From assembly GCA_024278285.1 (NCBI GenBank), contig JAJRTM010000921.1:1-6824 (forward strand): a stretch of 6,824 nt of DNA, given 5' to 3'. This document shows, one piece after another, positions 1 to 6,270 of this stretch. A model generated the notes under the pieces. It did no database searches. It saw only the letters and a program-made list of their open reading frames with translations, and had not been told where the DNA came from. Source of the DNA: Planctomycetota bacterium. Its GTDB lineage: Bacteria > Planctomycetota > Planctomycetia > Planctomycetales > Planctomycetaceae. Each line of letters starts with the position of its first letter. Positions within the stretch are counted from its first letter, which is position 1. The position numbers and the translations under genes were made by a program.

Positions 1-492
1 GAAAATGGGAACCCGGGATACTTCGAACTTTATTATGGCGAAGTAGACGACGCTGCGGCTGCATGCCGTTGGCTCGCCGGGCAGGAAGGAGTTGACAAGC
101 AGCGGATTTACGCATTTGGTCACAGTGCAGGTGGTGGTATTTCGTCACTTCTTTCGTTAAGGGACGATGCACCGATTAGACACAGCGGCAGTGCGGGGGG
201 TGTTTATCCCAAAAATCTCGCAACAATCATGAGCGACATTGTTCCCTTCGATACCAGTAACCCAGAGGAAGTTCGTCTGCGACTACTTGTAGGAAATATC
301 CATGAAATGAAACATAAGCATTTTGGTTACACCGGCAGTGCTGATTCCATTTTGAGTATCGGCATGAACCAGGCGAAGAAAGAAGCAGGAGACAAATCAC
401 TCTTAACGACAGAAGCGATTCCCGGAGATCATTTTTCCAGCTTCCGCCCCGCTCTTCTAAAATACTTGCAACTTATCCAAAGCTCTCCCTGA
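1..492 (+). CDS. alpha/beta-hydrolase (serine hydrolase/peptidase S9-like), 5'-truncated by window edge
   Basis: The open frame runs from the first base with no upstream start, so only the C-terminal 163 residues are present. The segment contains the nucleophile elbow GHSAGG at residues 40-45 (Ser42, codon 124-126), preceded by the usual helix and strand (VDDAAAACRWLAG...RIYAFG). A late strand reads FGYTGSADS, with Asp115 (codon 343-345) the probable acid. PGDHFS places the catalytic His at residue 144 (codon 430-432), followed by a C-terminal helix. All three triad members therefore appear present, in family order and spacing. This fits dienelactone-hydrolase or prolyl-oligopeptidase-like enzymes that cleave esters or peptides. 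The substrate cannot be told, and any signal peptide or N-terminal domain lies outside the window. The next gene on this strand starts 203 bp downstream. The fold assignment is firm; the specific function is unknown. Confidence 0.85.
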   Translation, partial: ENGNPGYFELYYGEVDDAAAACRWLAGQEGVDKQRIYAFGHSAGGGISSLLSLRDDAPIRHSGSAGGVYPKNLATIMSDIVPFDTSNPEEVRLRLLVGNIHEMKHKHFGYTGSADSILSIGMNQAKKEAGDKSLLTTEAIPGDHFSSFRPALLKYLQLIQSSP

Positions 493-511
493 ATTAAATG
501 ATGATAACGAT

Positions 512-587
512 TCAGCCGCAGGATGTGCGCCGCAATGACAATCACCGCGGCTATCGCCGTGCGGCTGAGTAGTTACCTCATTTTTTT
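512..587 (+). terminator. weak candidate terminator or hairpin after the hydrolase gene
   Basis: A perfect 9-bp inverted repeat, tcagccgca at 512-520 and tgcggctga at 560-568, encloses 39 nt that are themselves GC-rich and can pair further (ccgc/gcgg). A run of seven T follows at 581-587. The 12-nt gap between stem and T run and the long loop are poor for a classical intrinsic terminator. It could be only a structured spacer. Its position between two same-strand genes makes a transcriptional boundary plausible. Confidence 0.25.
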
Positions 588-695
588 GGTTCACGAAACT
601 TTACTGCCACCAAATCAATACCCTGAGAGCCTCTCGCTGCTTACAATAAGAAAATATTGCAAGTTATTATTCATTGGTACTGAAAGAGATCGAAC

Positions 696-1994
696 ATGGT
701 CAGAAATATTCCTCTGTTAAACAAAACTGGTTTCACGAAGGCTTCGCATTTCCATAAACAGCTCCATAAAGTGGTTGCCATCCTGCTCACTCTTTGTCTG
801 TTCGGCTGTAACAAATCCAATGAACCAGCCGAACATGAAACCGCTGCGATTGCTGACTCTGCGAAATCAAATGAAGCAGAGAAGCCAATTCAGACTCCTG
901 CAAAGCCGAAAATTGAACCGGTTAAAATTGAAATCAGTGATGAACTGGCTGAGAAGATTATCGCTGCAAAAAAAACAGCAGCGGAACTTGGTATCGCGAT
1001 GAAAGAAGATCCAAATGGCAATGTCATTTTGCTCGACACGGCTGCCAATCGAAGTTGGGTCGATGATTATCAGATGCAGCAGATTCTCATCTTTCCGTAC
1101 TTGAAAACTCTCGTGCTGGAAGGACCAAGTATCAGCGACCAACTCGCTCCACAAATTGCAAAGTTAAGCGAACTGACTTCACTCACGTTGAAAAACACAC
1201 TCATTGGCGATATCGGTTTGGCGGAACTGCCTAAGCTGAAAAAACTGAAGATCATCGACCTTCGCCTCTCCCCGCTCGTTACCGATGCCAGCATGACAAG
1301 CCTGGCAGGGATGCCTCAATTGCGAGCGGTCAGAGTTTCAGGATGCAATATCAGCGATTCCGGATTGGAAACGATATTGAAACTGCCTCAACTAAGTGAA
1401 CTCGATATCCGAAATTGCAGAAAACTGACACGCGCCGGCATCGAAAAAGTCTCCGCCAAAGCGAGCCTGCGAAATCTCAAAACAGGGGGCGAGTTAATTG
1501 ATGATTCGATCATGCCATTGATAGCAAAAATGAAAGCATTGCAAGGGTTATCGCTCGATAATTGCAACTTAACCGATGCAGGCGTTTCCCATTTGAAAAA
1601 TCTTTCGCTGGTTGATTTAACACTTTATCAAACACCCAACATCACCGACGCCGGGCTTCAATTTCTGAAAGGATACAGTAAATTAAAAAAGCTGACCCTG
1701 CGTGATATCGCCGCAAAAGGAGAGTCACTGAACTTGCTCCCTCAACCGAAAAAACTGATCTCACTGAATCTTGCACAGTCAGGAATAACAGACAAAGAAA
1801 TCCCAACCCTCGCAAAATTCAGTAACTTAACCACTCTCATCCTCAGTGAAACAAGCATTACCGATGCAGCAATCGAAACATTGGAAAAACTGAAATCACT
1901 AAAAAAAGTAGAAATGACACAAACCGGCATCACCCAAAATGGAGCCGACCAACTAAAAAAAGCAGTGCCGAATTGCCAGGTACGTATCAACTGA
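696..1994 (+). CDS. leucine-rich-repeat lipoprotein
   Basis: A 432-residue protein. The N-terminus has a basic stretch, a hydrophobic segment (residues 26-36) and a lipobox LFGC with the lipidated cysteine at residue 38. Asn39 follows rather than Asp, so by the E. coli rule it would go to the outer membrane. Residues about 39-85 are a charged, Ala/Pro/Glu/Lys-rich linker. From about residue 130 to the end I count twelve repeats of 23-25 residues with the pattern LxxLxLxxxxITDxGLxxLxxLxx, for example NLTDAGVSHL, NITDAGLQFL and SITDAAIETL. The last repeat ends in AVPNCQVRIN, a C-terminal cap I associate with planctomycete LRR proteins. The start is ATG at 696 with a modest purine-rich site (gaaagag, 682-688) seven bases upstream; no later ATG would keep the signal sequence. 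The likely role is an envelope-attached binding scaffold of unknown partner. No enzymatic domain is visible. Confidence 0.85.
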   Translation: MVRNIPLLNKTGFTKASHFHKQLHKVVAILLTLCLFGCNKSNEPAEHETAAIADSAKSNEAEKPIQTPAKPKIEPVKIEISDELAEKIIAAKKTAAELGIAMKEDPNGNVILLDTAANRSWVDDYQMQQILIFPYLKTLVLEGPSISDQLAPQIAKLSELTSLTLKNTLIGDIGLAELPKLKKLKIIDLRLSPLVTDASMTSLAGMPQLRAVRVSGCNISDSGLETILKLPQLSELDIRNCRKLTRAGIEKVSAKASLRNLKTGGELIDDSIMPLIAKMKALQGLSLDNCNLTDAGVSHLKNLSLVDLTLYQTPNITDAGLQFLKGYSKLKKLTLRDIAAKGESLNLLPQPKKLISLNLAQSGITDKEIPTLAKFSNLTTLILSETSITDAAIETLEKLKSLKKVEMTQTGITQNGADQLKKAVPNCQVRIN

Positions 1995-2079
1995 AACGGG
2001 CTTGGTGAATCGCTACAAGTGGTTTAAGAAGATGTCGAAACGTGAACTTTCGCGAATTGATATTCAGTCATCGTATCTG

Positions 2080-2206
2080 TTCTTTTTTCCTTTTCTTTGC
2101 GTCGCCTCGCCATTGCGTGAAACTCTTTTCTCCATGACTCCCTCTTCTTTTTGTTTTGCCTCAGTGTTCTCCGTGCCTCGGTGGTTCACATCTTTCTTTT
2201 TCGTGG
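2080..2206 (-). repeat. strand-asymmetric dispersed intergenic repeat (accaccgaggcacggagaac type)
   Basis: The plus strand is strongly pyrimidine-rich. The minus strand begins ccacgaaaaagaaag (2206 downward) and continues with a stretch of the form ccaccgaggcacggagaac then actgagg (2184-2159). Further along come ggagaaaagagtttcacg and the paired phrases 'gcaatggcg' and 'ggcgacgcaaag' (2126-2097). From memory, this word order (accac-gag-gcac-gagaacac, then tcacgc and gcaaag) is typical of a widespread non-coding repeat in environmental bacteria, sometimes seen next to GxxExxY-protein genes. That link cannot be verified here. The frames open across it (2002-2244 and 2151-2336, plus) have no recognisable protein character, so I treat the block as non-coding. 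Boundaries are approximate. Confidence 0.5.
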
Positions 2207-2235
2207 TAATAAAATCCTGCCACTTTTGCGCAACA

Positions 2236-2691
2236 TTACATTGATAATGATACTAAGGGAGATTGTCCAAGTCTGCCAGGTCTTGAGGGCGACCACTGGC
2301 TGGCTTGTTTGTTTTTTCGCAAGTTTTCTAAATTGATAAAATTAACCAAGGCATCTTCCATCTCTGTAACAATGCGCGAGTCAAAGCAGTGAGAGAAATC
2401 GACACCAGAAATCGAAGTGAGAAGATCAATTCTGCGTGGTGGGTAACCAAGTTGAATGACTTGACCAGGGTTTAAAAAGTCATTCAGGTTAATATCAAGA
2501 GAGCCAAATCCGAACTCATCGAGAGCGGACAATGTTCGCAGAGCATTTTCGGAAGTACCTTCAATCCAAATATTGAGATCCTTGGTATATCGTGGGTGCC
2601 CGTGAAAAGCAACAGCGTAACCACGGACAACAAGGTAGCGAACCTTATGATCGTTGAGTAATTGAACAAACTCTCTGAAGTCGCAGTTCAT
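2236..2691 (-). CDS. MNT-like nucleotidyltransferase, probably inactive (active-site changes and C-terminal frameshift)
   Basis: I recognise the minimal nucleotidyltransferase family whose members normally read VRYLVVGGYAVAFHGHPRYTKDIDIWIE near the N-terminus. Here the first Gly of the GG motif is Arg23 (codon 2623-2625, one base from Gly). The second metal-binding Asp of the D-x-D pair is Asn40 (codon 2572-2574, one transition from Asp), while Asp38 remains. RIDLLT with Asp89 is intact. The family tail, approximately ASGRPQDLADLxxL, is encoded in another frame. A tandem duplication ccagccag (plus-strand ctggctgg, 2296-2303) shifts the frame after Ser131, so the final 20 residues are unrelated and the stop moves from 2253-2255 to 2236-2238. 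I chose ATG at 2691. A GTG at 2706 in the same frame is an alternative adding five residues. The start overlaps the preceding small gene by 47 nt, which suggests translational coupling. Such pairs resemble toxin-antitoxin modules by layout, but a toxic role is not shown. It is best read as a pseudogene in progress. Confidence 0.8.
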   Translation of the reverse strand: MNCDFREFVQLLNDHKVRYLVVRGYAVAFHGHPRYTKDLNIWIEGTSENALRTLSALDEFGFGSLDINLNDFLNPGQVIQLGYPPRRIDLLTSISGVDFSHCFDSRIVTEMEDALVNFINLENLRKNKQASQWSPSRPGRLGQSPLVSLSM

Positions 2692-2836
2692 GGTCTGATT
2701 GCCCACGGTGATGATCGCGAACGATCTGTTCCAAGGCCTCTATTCTTGCAGATTCCGATTGCCTTAACCAAAAGTGAAACTCTTTAGGTTGCTCAGACAA
2801 GCTGAATTTCTGTACGACTCTGGCGATTTTATTCAT
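2645..2836 (-). CDS. small helical protein paired with the nucleotidyltransferase
   Basis: A 63-residue protein beginning MNKIARVVQKF, followed by a predicted helix with the phrase FHFWLRQSESARIEALEQI (residues 20-38) and ending in LRLQRVCSITQRS. The W-L-x-x-(S/T)-x-x-x-R-(L/I)-E-A-(L/V)-E pattern and an LQRV-type tail are what I remember of the short protein that usually precedes this nucleotidyltransferase family. I therefore think it is real and full length. The start is ATG at 2836, because gagagg lies just upstream (plus-strand cctctc, 2841-2846). An in-frame ATG at 2851 has no such site. Its last 47 nt overlap the start of the nucleotidyltransferase in a different frame, giving a coupled two-gene unit. 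By arrangement it may be an antitoxin-like or adaptor partner; that is inference from layout only. It shows no DNA-binding motif I can name. Confidence 0.6.
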   Translation of the reverse strand: MNKIARVVQKFSLSEQPKEFHFWLRQSESARIEALEQIVRDHHRGQSDHELRLQRVCSITQRS

Positions 2837-2840
2837 CGAA

Positions 2841-2846
2841 CCTCTC
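2841..2846 (-). promoter_or_regulatory. ribosome binding site deciding the start of the small partner gene
   Basis: The minus strand reads gagagg, then ttcg, then ATG at 2836. The ATG at 2851, five codons further upstream, has no purine-rich tract before it. The spacer is short at four bases but workable. This favours the 63-residue over the 68-residue product. Confidence 0.5.
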
Positions 2847-2863
2847 GTCATTCAAAACGGAGT

Positions 2864-2881
2864 ACAGACATTCCTGCCTGT
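2864..2881 (-). repeat. small hairpin with GGAA tetraloop upstream of the nucleotidyltransferase pair
   Basis: On the minus strand the order is acaggca, ggaa, tgtctgt: a 7-bp stem with one G-U wobble closed by a GNRA-type loop. The plus strand has an A-C mismatch at the same place, so the structure is better in minus-strand RNA. It sits 28 nt upstream of the chosen start at 2836 and would fall in the 5' untranslated region or promoter area. It may be a dispersed palindrome rather than a regulator. The sequence beyond it (2882-3093) shows no gene, RNA or clear promoter that I can identify. Confidence 0.35.
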
Positions 2882-3093
2882 TTCGTAAGAGCATGCTGTA
2901 TCCAGGCGGGAAGAAAAGTGGAAATAGCCAGTTCAATTCAGCAAGAAATAGAGACTCATGTTGTTCGCCGCACGTGCAATTCCACATGAGGCCATTATGA
3001 GTGATCGCCTGACTGGATTCAAGCTGCGTGCTGTTGTTTAGATTGTGAGTGCCATGCTCGATGGAACTGTTAGATTGAAAATTCGTAAAACGA

Positions 3094-3975
3094 TCATCCG
3101 CCGAGAATGGCGAGTATCACGGCTGCGGTAAGCAGGATCGCTCCGCAGAGGCGGACCAACATCCAGCGATAGGGGACCGAGGCTTCGCTGCCTCCCCACC
3201 GTTTGGCAACAATCCAGGCTAACACCACACTCCAGATTCCACGGGTTGCGTACATCACGTTCACACGAGTTGCATCGCCAAAAGCAGAGAGCGTGAAAAC
3301 GATGAACATCGCCTGGAAGGCAATCAAAAACGTACCGATGAAAAGCGGGACGCGAATTTCCCGGTCGAAGATTTTATCGAATTGCACAAAAGGGATAAAC
3401 AGGATCGAATAGAGTCCGACCATCCAGTAGATGAGCGGAAGAAATCGCCCCGGTCCCCATGCCGGCGCCCATTTTTGTACGAGAAGATCGAAGGTCGCAA
3501 AGGAACAGGCAGCCAGAATTGCGAAAATGATCGTCATGAAAATATGCCTGGGGTGTCCAGAGCCAGTCCATTGAATCATTACAATTCCAATCACCGCGAT
3601 CGCAGAGGCAATCCAGACCATCATCGAAAGAGATTGACCGCCAAAAAATGTGACCAGTATCGCAACGATCAAAACTTTGACGCCGAACACAGGTGTTGCG
3701 ACCGAAACATCCCCACGCTCAATCGCGTTGAACGTAAAGACAACTCCCAGGACATACAAAGTAGCGATCACAAATGGCTGCCAAAGCATCTGCCAGGGTT
3801 GGCCCGGTCCGCCGAGAAGCCATAAAAAAGAGAAGATGATCGCAGCATTGAGATTCGAAAGAAACGTGACCGTCCACGGATTGATCTGCTTGCCACTGAC
3901 CTGTTTAATGAAAAGTAACCCGCAGACAAACAAAGCAGCAGCGATCAAGGGAAGAAGCAGATGAAGATCAGACAC
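3094..3975 (-). CDS. EamA/DMT-family membrane transporter
   Basis: A 293-residue, very hydrophobic protein with about ten membrane segments, roughly at residues 5-23, 35-54, 64-83, 90-112, 115-135, 146-168, 178-200, 209-232, 237-258 and 267-291. They form two five-helix halves, as in EamA drug/metabolite transporters. Family-like features include FNAIERGDVSVATPVFGVKV at the end of helix 3 and into helix 4, and DATRVNVMYATRGIWSVVLA in the second half, equivalent positions in the internal duplication. Length matches the usual ~290-300 residues, so the gene looks intact. The start is GTG (plus-strand cac, 3973-3975) preceded by gaaagag (3980-3986); no nearby in-frame ATG would preserve helix 1. 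It sits in the inner membrane and probably moves a small metabolite, but the substrate cannot be inferred. It is 167 bp downstream of the SEC-C gene on the same strand, with palindromes between, so co-transcription is doubtful. Confidence 0.85.
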   Translation of the reverse strand: MSDLHLLLPLIAAALFVCGLLFIKQVSGKQINPWTVTFLSNLNAAIIFSFLWLLGGPGQPWQMLWQPFVIATLYVLGVVFTFNAIERGDVSVATPVFGVKVLIVAILVTFFGGQSLSMMVWIASAIAVIGIVMIQWTGSGHPRHIFMTIIFAILAACSFATFDLLVQKWAPAWGPGRFLPLIYWMVGLYSILFIPFVQFDKIFDREIRVPLFIGTFLIAFQAMFIVFTLSAFGDATRVNVMYATRGIWSVVLAWIVAKRWGGSEASVPYRWMLVRLCGAILLTAAVILAILGG

Positions 3976-4011
3976 AAAACTCTTTCAGTCGTAGAGGCCG
4001 TCACCTGCGCC

Positions 4012-4112
4012 CTATAGGAAACAGCAGGCGAGCCGGGCCAGTGATGGCCCTGGTGCAGGTACCCGCATTCTTAGAATGAGCAAACACCAACCGGGGTACG
4101 CTGTGGTACCCG
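4012..4112. repeat. cluster of three short palindromes (REP-like intergenic element)
   Basis: Three perfect inverted repeats lie within about 80 bp. First, gggcca/gtga/tggccc at 4035-4050, a 6-bp stem with a GNRA-type GTGA loop, set in the context gcgagccgggcc. Second, cattct/t/agaatg at 4066-4078. Third, gggtac/gctgtg/gtaccc at 4094-4111. A further ggtaccc at 4058-4064 repeats the arm of the third hairpin. The phrase gcgagccgggc followed by a hairpin and 'ggtg' resembles a dispersed repeat I associate with planctomycete genomes. It lies between two minus-strand genes and could also stop or stabilise the SEC-C transcript. No T run follows, so a classical terminator is not supported. Outer limits are approximate. 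Confidence 0.5.
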
Positions 4113-4142
4113 TTACATGGTTATAAAATTAACGACAGCACT

Positions 4143-5510
4143 TCAATCAAGTATTGAAGCTTCATTCGTTTTATTCATGCAACACTTTTTATATTTCTTT
4201 CCGCTACTACAGGGGCAGGGTTCGTTTCGCCCAATTTTGGCCCCCTGACGGACGATTGTCTCCTGTGGATAAGATGGCTCGATATACTCGCCATCGTCCA
4301 GATAGTCACATTCATTTTGATGGACAGGTTCCTCTTCAGAAGAATCATCTTCGTCGTCGTCTGAAGCCTGAAAACATATCTTGTCCATTTCATTGATTTG
4401 CCGTTCAAATCGTAAGCGGTTTTCTTCACACTGTTTCTTCCAGTCTGCAAATTCAGAAAAATCAATTTCAAACAATGTGCTGATTGATATGAGGACCTCT
4501 CGCAAGTCCTCAATTTCAGGATCGTGCTCACTTTCCAAGATGTGCTGCCGTACCGGTTCAATCGCTTCGGAAGAAAAATGAGCCAGAGCGGCTCGCCCGA
4601 GAATGGTCTTGATCTCCTGATTCTTCTCCTTGTTAAAAAGTTCCATACATTTTTTGATGCAATTCTCCGTGTGTATTTTTTCCAGGACACCAGCACTGTA
4701 CAGCTTAAAAGTCCAATCAGCAGTGGGGAATTCTTCCGCGACAGCTTCAAGAACGTCATTTCCACCAATTTGAGCCAGGGCTTTCGTGCCAAGTTCGTGA
4801 TACCAATCATTATTTTCCTTAACGGCTTTGATCAGCCAAGGGACCGCCACGGTGAGACGCAATTCTCCAGCCAGGCGAAAGACGAATCCCTGCATTAACT
4901 CTCGCGGATTGTTCGTTGAGACATCAACTTCTTCATTGAGCATCTCAAGAACCCGATCAGCAATATCGGCATCGCTGCGAACCAAGGCTTCCACAATACG
5001 ATAAGCATGAGGAGTATCCATCTCGGAGATGTATTTTTTCGCGTTTTCCCGTTCACAGAAATCGGTCAGTTTATTCCAAAGCGATTCAGGCGATTCAGAA
5101 AGCAGTTCGAGTCGTTCGGAAAGTACATGGACCGCTTCAGGATGCAAAGCGGGAAGTTTCAATATCTCAGACTCTTTATCCTGTATCAGGGGAAGCTCAG
5201 CGCTGACAAGCAGTCTGGACAGAGGAATAGTGTAATGCAGGAGAGGACCGACTATTTCTTGCTCAATCAATTCCTGGTCGAGCTGTTCCATGCACCATTG
5301 AATTGTACTTTCCGTCTGTGGAAGCTGCACTGCTTCGAATGCGAAATGGAAGAGTTCTCTTTCATCTAAGCTTTTCATTGCTTCGATAACGAGCGGCATA
5401 ACGGTTTTGTCTTGACTGAACGACTGGGAAAAATAATCCAGTGCCAACTTGCGAACAGGCGGTTCGGGATGGAGGATTGCTTGTTTAATTTGTTCTTCGC
5501 AGAGTTGCAT
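4143..5510 (-). CDS. helical-repeat (HEAT-like) protein with C-terminal SEC-C zinc motif
   Basis: A 455-residue, acidic, soluble protein with no signal peptide. Residues 1 to about 375 are almost entirely predicted alpha-helix in pairs, with HEAT-like units such as [14 protein letters not shown] near the N-terminus and [12 protein letters not shown]...[26 protein letters not shown] in the middle. A strongly acidic linker follows (Asp/Glu/Ser, residues 384-394). The end carries [18 protein letters not shown] (residues 427-444), the SEC-C motif, with zinc ligands Cys432, Cys434, Cys443 and Cys444 (or the customary Cys/His variant). The usual CPCGSG is CPCSSG here. In SecA this motif binds zinc and SecB or ribosomes; in stand-alone proteins its role is mostly unknown. 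The start is ATG at 5510 with aaaaggg (5521-5527) ten bases upstream. An IS630 element ends 43 bp upstream, so the native promoter is probably displaced. It is possibly a scaffold or chaperone-associated factor; that is inference. Confidence 0.85.
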   Translation of the reverse strand: MQLCEEQIKQAILHPEPPVRKLALDYFSQSFSQDKTVMPLVIEAMKSLDERELFHFAFEAVQLPQTESTIQWCMEQLDQELIEQEIVGPLLHYTIPLSRLLVSAELPLIQDKESEILKLPALHPEAVHVLSERLELLSESPESLWNKLTDFCERENAKKYISEMDTPHAYRIVEALVRSDADIADRVLEMLNEEVDVSTNNPRELMQGFVFRLAGELRLTVAVPWLIKAVKENNDWYHELGTKALAQIGGNDVLEAVAEEFPTADWTFKLYSAGVLEKIHTENCIKKCMELFNKEKNQEIKTILGRAALAHFSSEAIEPVRQHILESEHDPEIEDLREVLISISTLFEIDFSEFADWKKQCEENRLRFERQINEMDKICFQASDDDEDDSSEEEPVHQNECDYLDDGEYIEPSYPQETIVRQGAKIGRNEPCPCSSGKKYKKCCMNKTNEASILD

Positions 5511-5554
5511 GATATGTCATCCCTTTTACGTAAGTCATTCCGTTTGAGGCCTAC

Positions 5555-5571
5555 TGCGTCTTCAAGTCTTA
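5555..5571 (+). repeat. left terminal inverted repeat of the IS630 element
   Basis: The 17-bp sequence tgcgtcttcaagtctta is the exact reverse complement of 6783-6799. It is preceded by one unmatched C (5554) and the target TA (5552-5553). The TGA stop of the transposase (5562-5564) is inside it. Confidence 0.9.
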
Positions 5572-6191
5572 ATCTTTGGGTACAGTCTCTTTAGTTTTTG
5601 GCGGGCGTCGCCGATTTTGAACTGCCAGTCGACTCCACGTTGTCTCGCGTTTGTTCGTTCAAACCAGGCTTTAATTTCGGATTGAAGAATCTCCAATTCC
5701 CCAATACGGCGGCCCTCTAAACATTGACTCGTCATCCAACTCAATTCACATTCGGCAACGTTGAGCCAGCTCCCATGTTTCGGCGTGAAGCAAAATTCAA
5801 GGCGACGCAGATAAGCCCGCGCCCGTTCTGGTTCAAATGTCTCATAGAAAGCTCCTTTGGTGTGCGTGTTTAAGTTATCCATCACCAACGTTACTTTTTC
5901 AACATCAGCGTAGCGAGTCTCAAGCAAATGAGCAACTTCCGTAGCCCAGTCAACCTTCGTTCTTTGAGGCCGTGCGGTTGCCTGACGAAATCCAGAAAGC
6001 GGTTCGGCGAACATGAAAATGCTTGCTGTTCCATTACGTTCGTATTCATAATCGCAACGCTTCGCATGATTTATCGTGGCCTTGATCGGCGTGCGTGTTT
6101 CCTTAAATAACTGAACCGGCTGCTCGTCCATGCAAAGAACCGGATGAGCCGAATCATACGCTTTTTCATAGGTTTCGAGGACTTCTTCCAT
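5562..6191 (-). CDS. IS630 transposase, C-terminal catalytic part (orfB)
   Basis: A 209-residue product carrying the whole DDE catalytic core. The first Asp is in VLCMDEQP (Asp22), the second in LVMDNLNTH (Asp105), and the Glu is in HGSWLNVAECE (Glu147). The core is intact, as is the family ending DWQFKIGDARQKLKRLYPK. By family knowledge it should be the distal part of one ~350-residue transposase, not a separate protein. The open frame extends upstream to 6230, with residues matching the family (PPDANAEFVAN), then meets a TAA (6231-6233). The linking segment MTNRKIEYW is encoded in another frame at 6274-6248. The ATG at 6191 is only the first methionine, without a good ribosome site, so independent translation is doubtful. 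Catalysis would need orfA restored by two frame changes. Confidence 0.85.
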   Translation of the reverse strand: MEEVLETYEKAYDSAHPVLCMDEQPVQLFKETRTPIKATINHAKRCDYEYERNGTASIFMFAEPLSGFRQATARPQRTKVDWATEVAHLLETRYADVEKVTLVMDNLNTHTKGAFYETFEPERARAYLRRLEFCFTPKHGSWLNVAECELSWMTSQCLEGRRIGELEILQSEIKAWFERTNARQRGVDWQFKIGDARQKLKRLYPKIKT

Positions 6192-6270
6192 GTTTGCAAC
6201 GAACTCGGCGTTCGCATCTGGCGGCCCTTGTTAAATGAGAAAAAAGCCCAGTATTCGATCTTGCGATTTG

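Noticed and set aside
523..720. 65-residue open frame on the plus strand before the LRR gene
   Set aside because: It has no ribosome site or recognisable protein features, covers the hairpin region and overlaps the start of the LRR gene in another frame.
2002..2336. Two overlapping plus-strand open frames (80 and 61 residues) rich in Phe/Ser/Leu
   Set aside because: They are translations of the pyrimidine-rich repeat; their composition is explained by the T/C bias and no start signal is present.
3382..3825. 147-residue open frame on the plus strand
   Set aside because: It is antisense to the transporter gene. Its Asp/Arg/His/Asn-rich composition is what the complement of hydrophobic codons produces.
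4012..4112. CRISPR-like array or intrinsic terminator
   Set aside because: The hairpins differ from each other, there is no regular repeat-spacer unit and no T run follows.
4175..4810. 211-residue open frame on the minus strand
   Set aside because: It lies wholly inside the SEC-C gene in another frame and has a Lys/Arg/Ser-rich, low-character sequence, while the overlapping frame has a clear zinc motif and coherent helices.
6240..6245. T6 run (minus strand) in a T-TTT-TTC context as a second programmed slippage site
   Set aside because: A -1 slip there leads within three codons to the TAA at 6231-6233 and does not reach the orfB frame productively.
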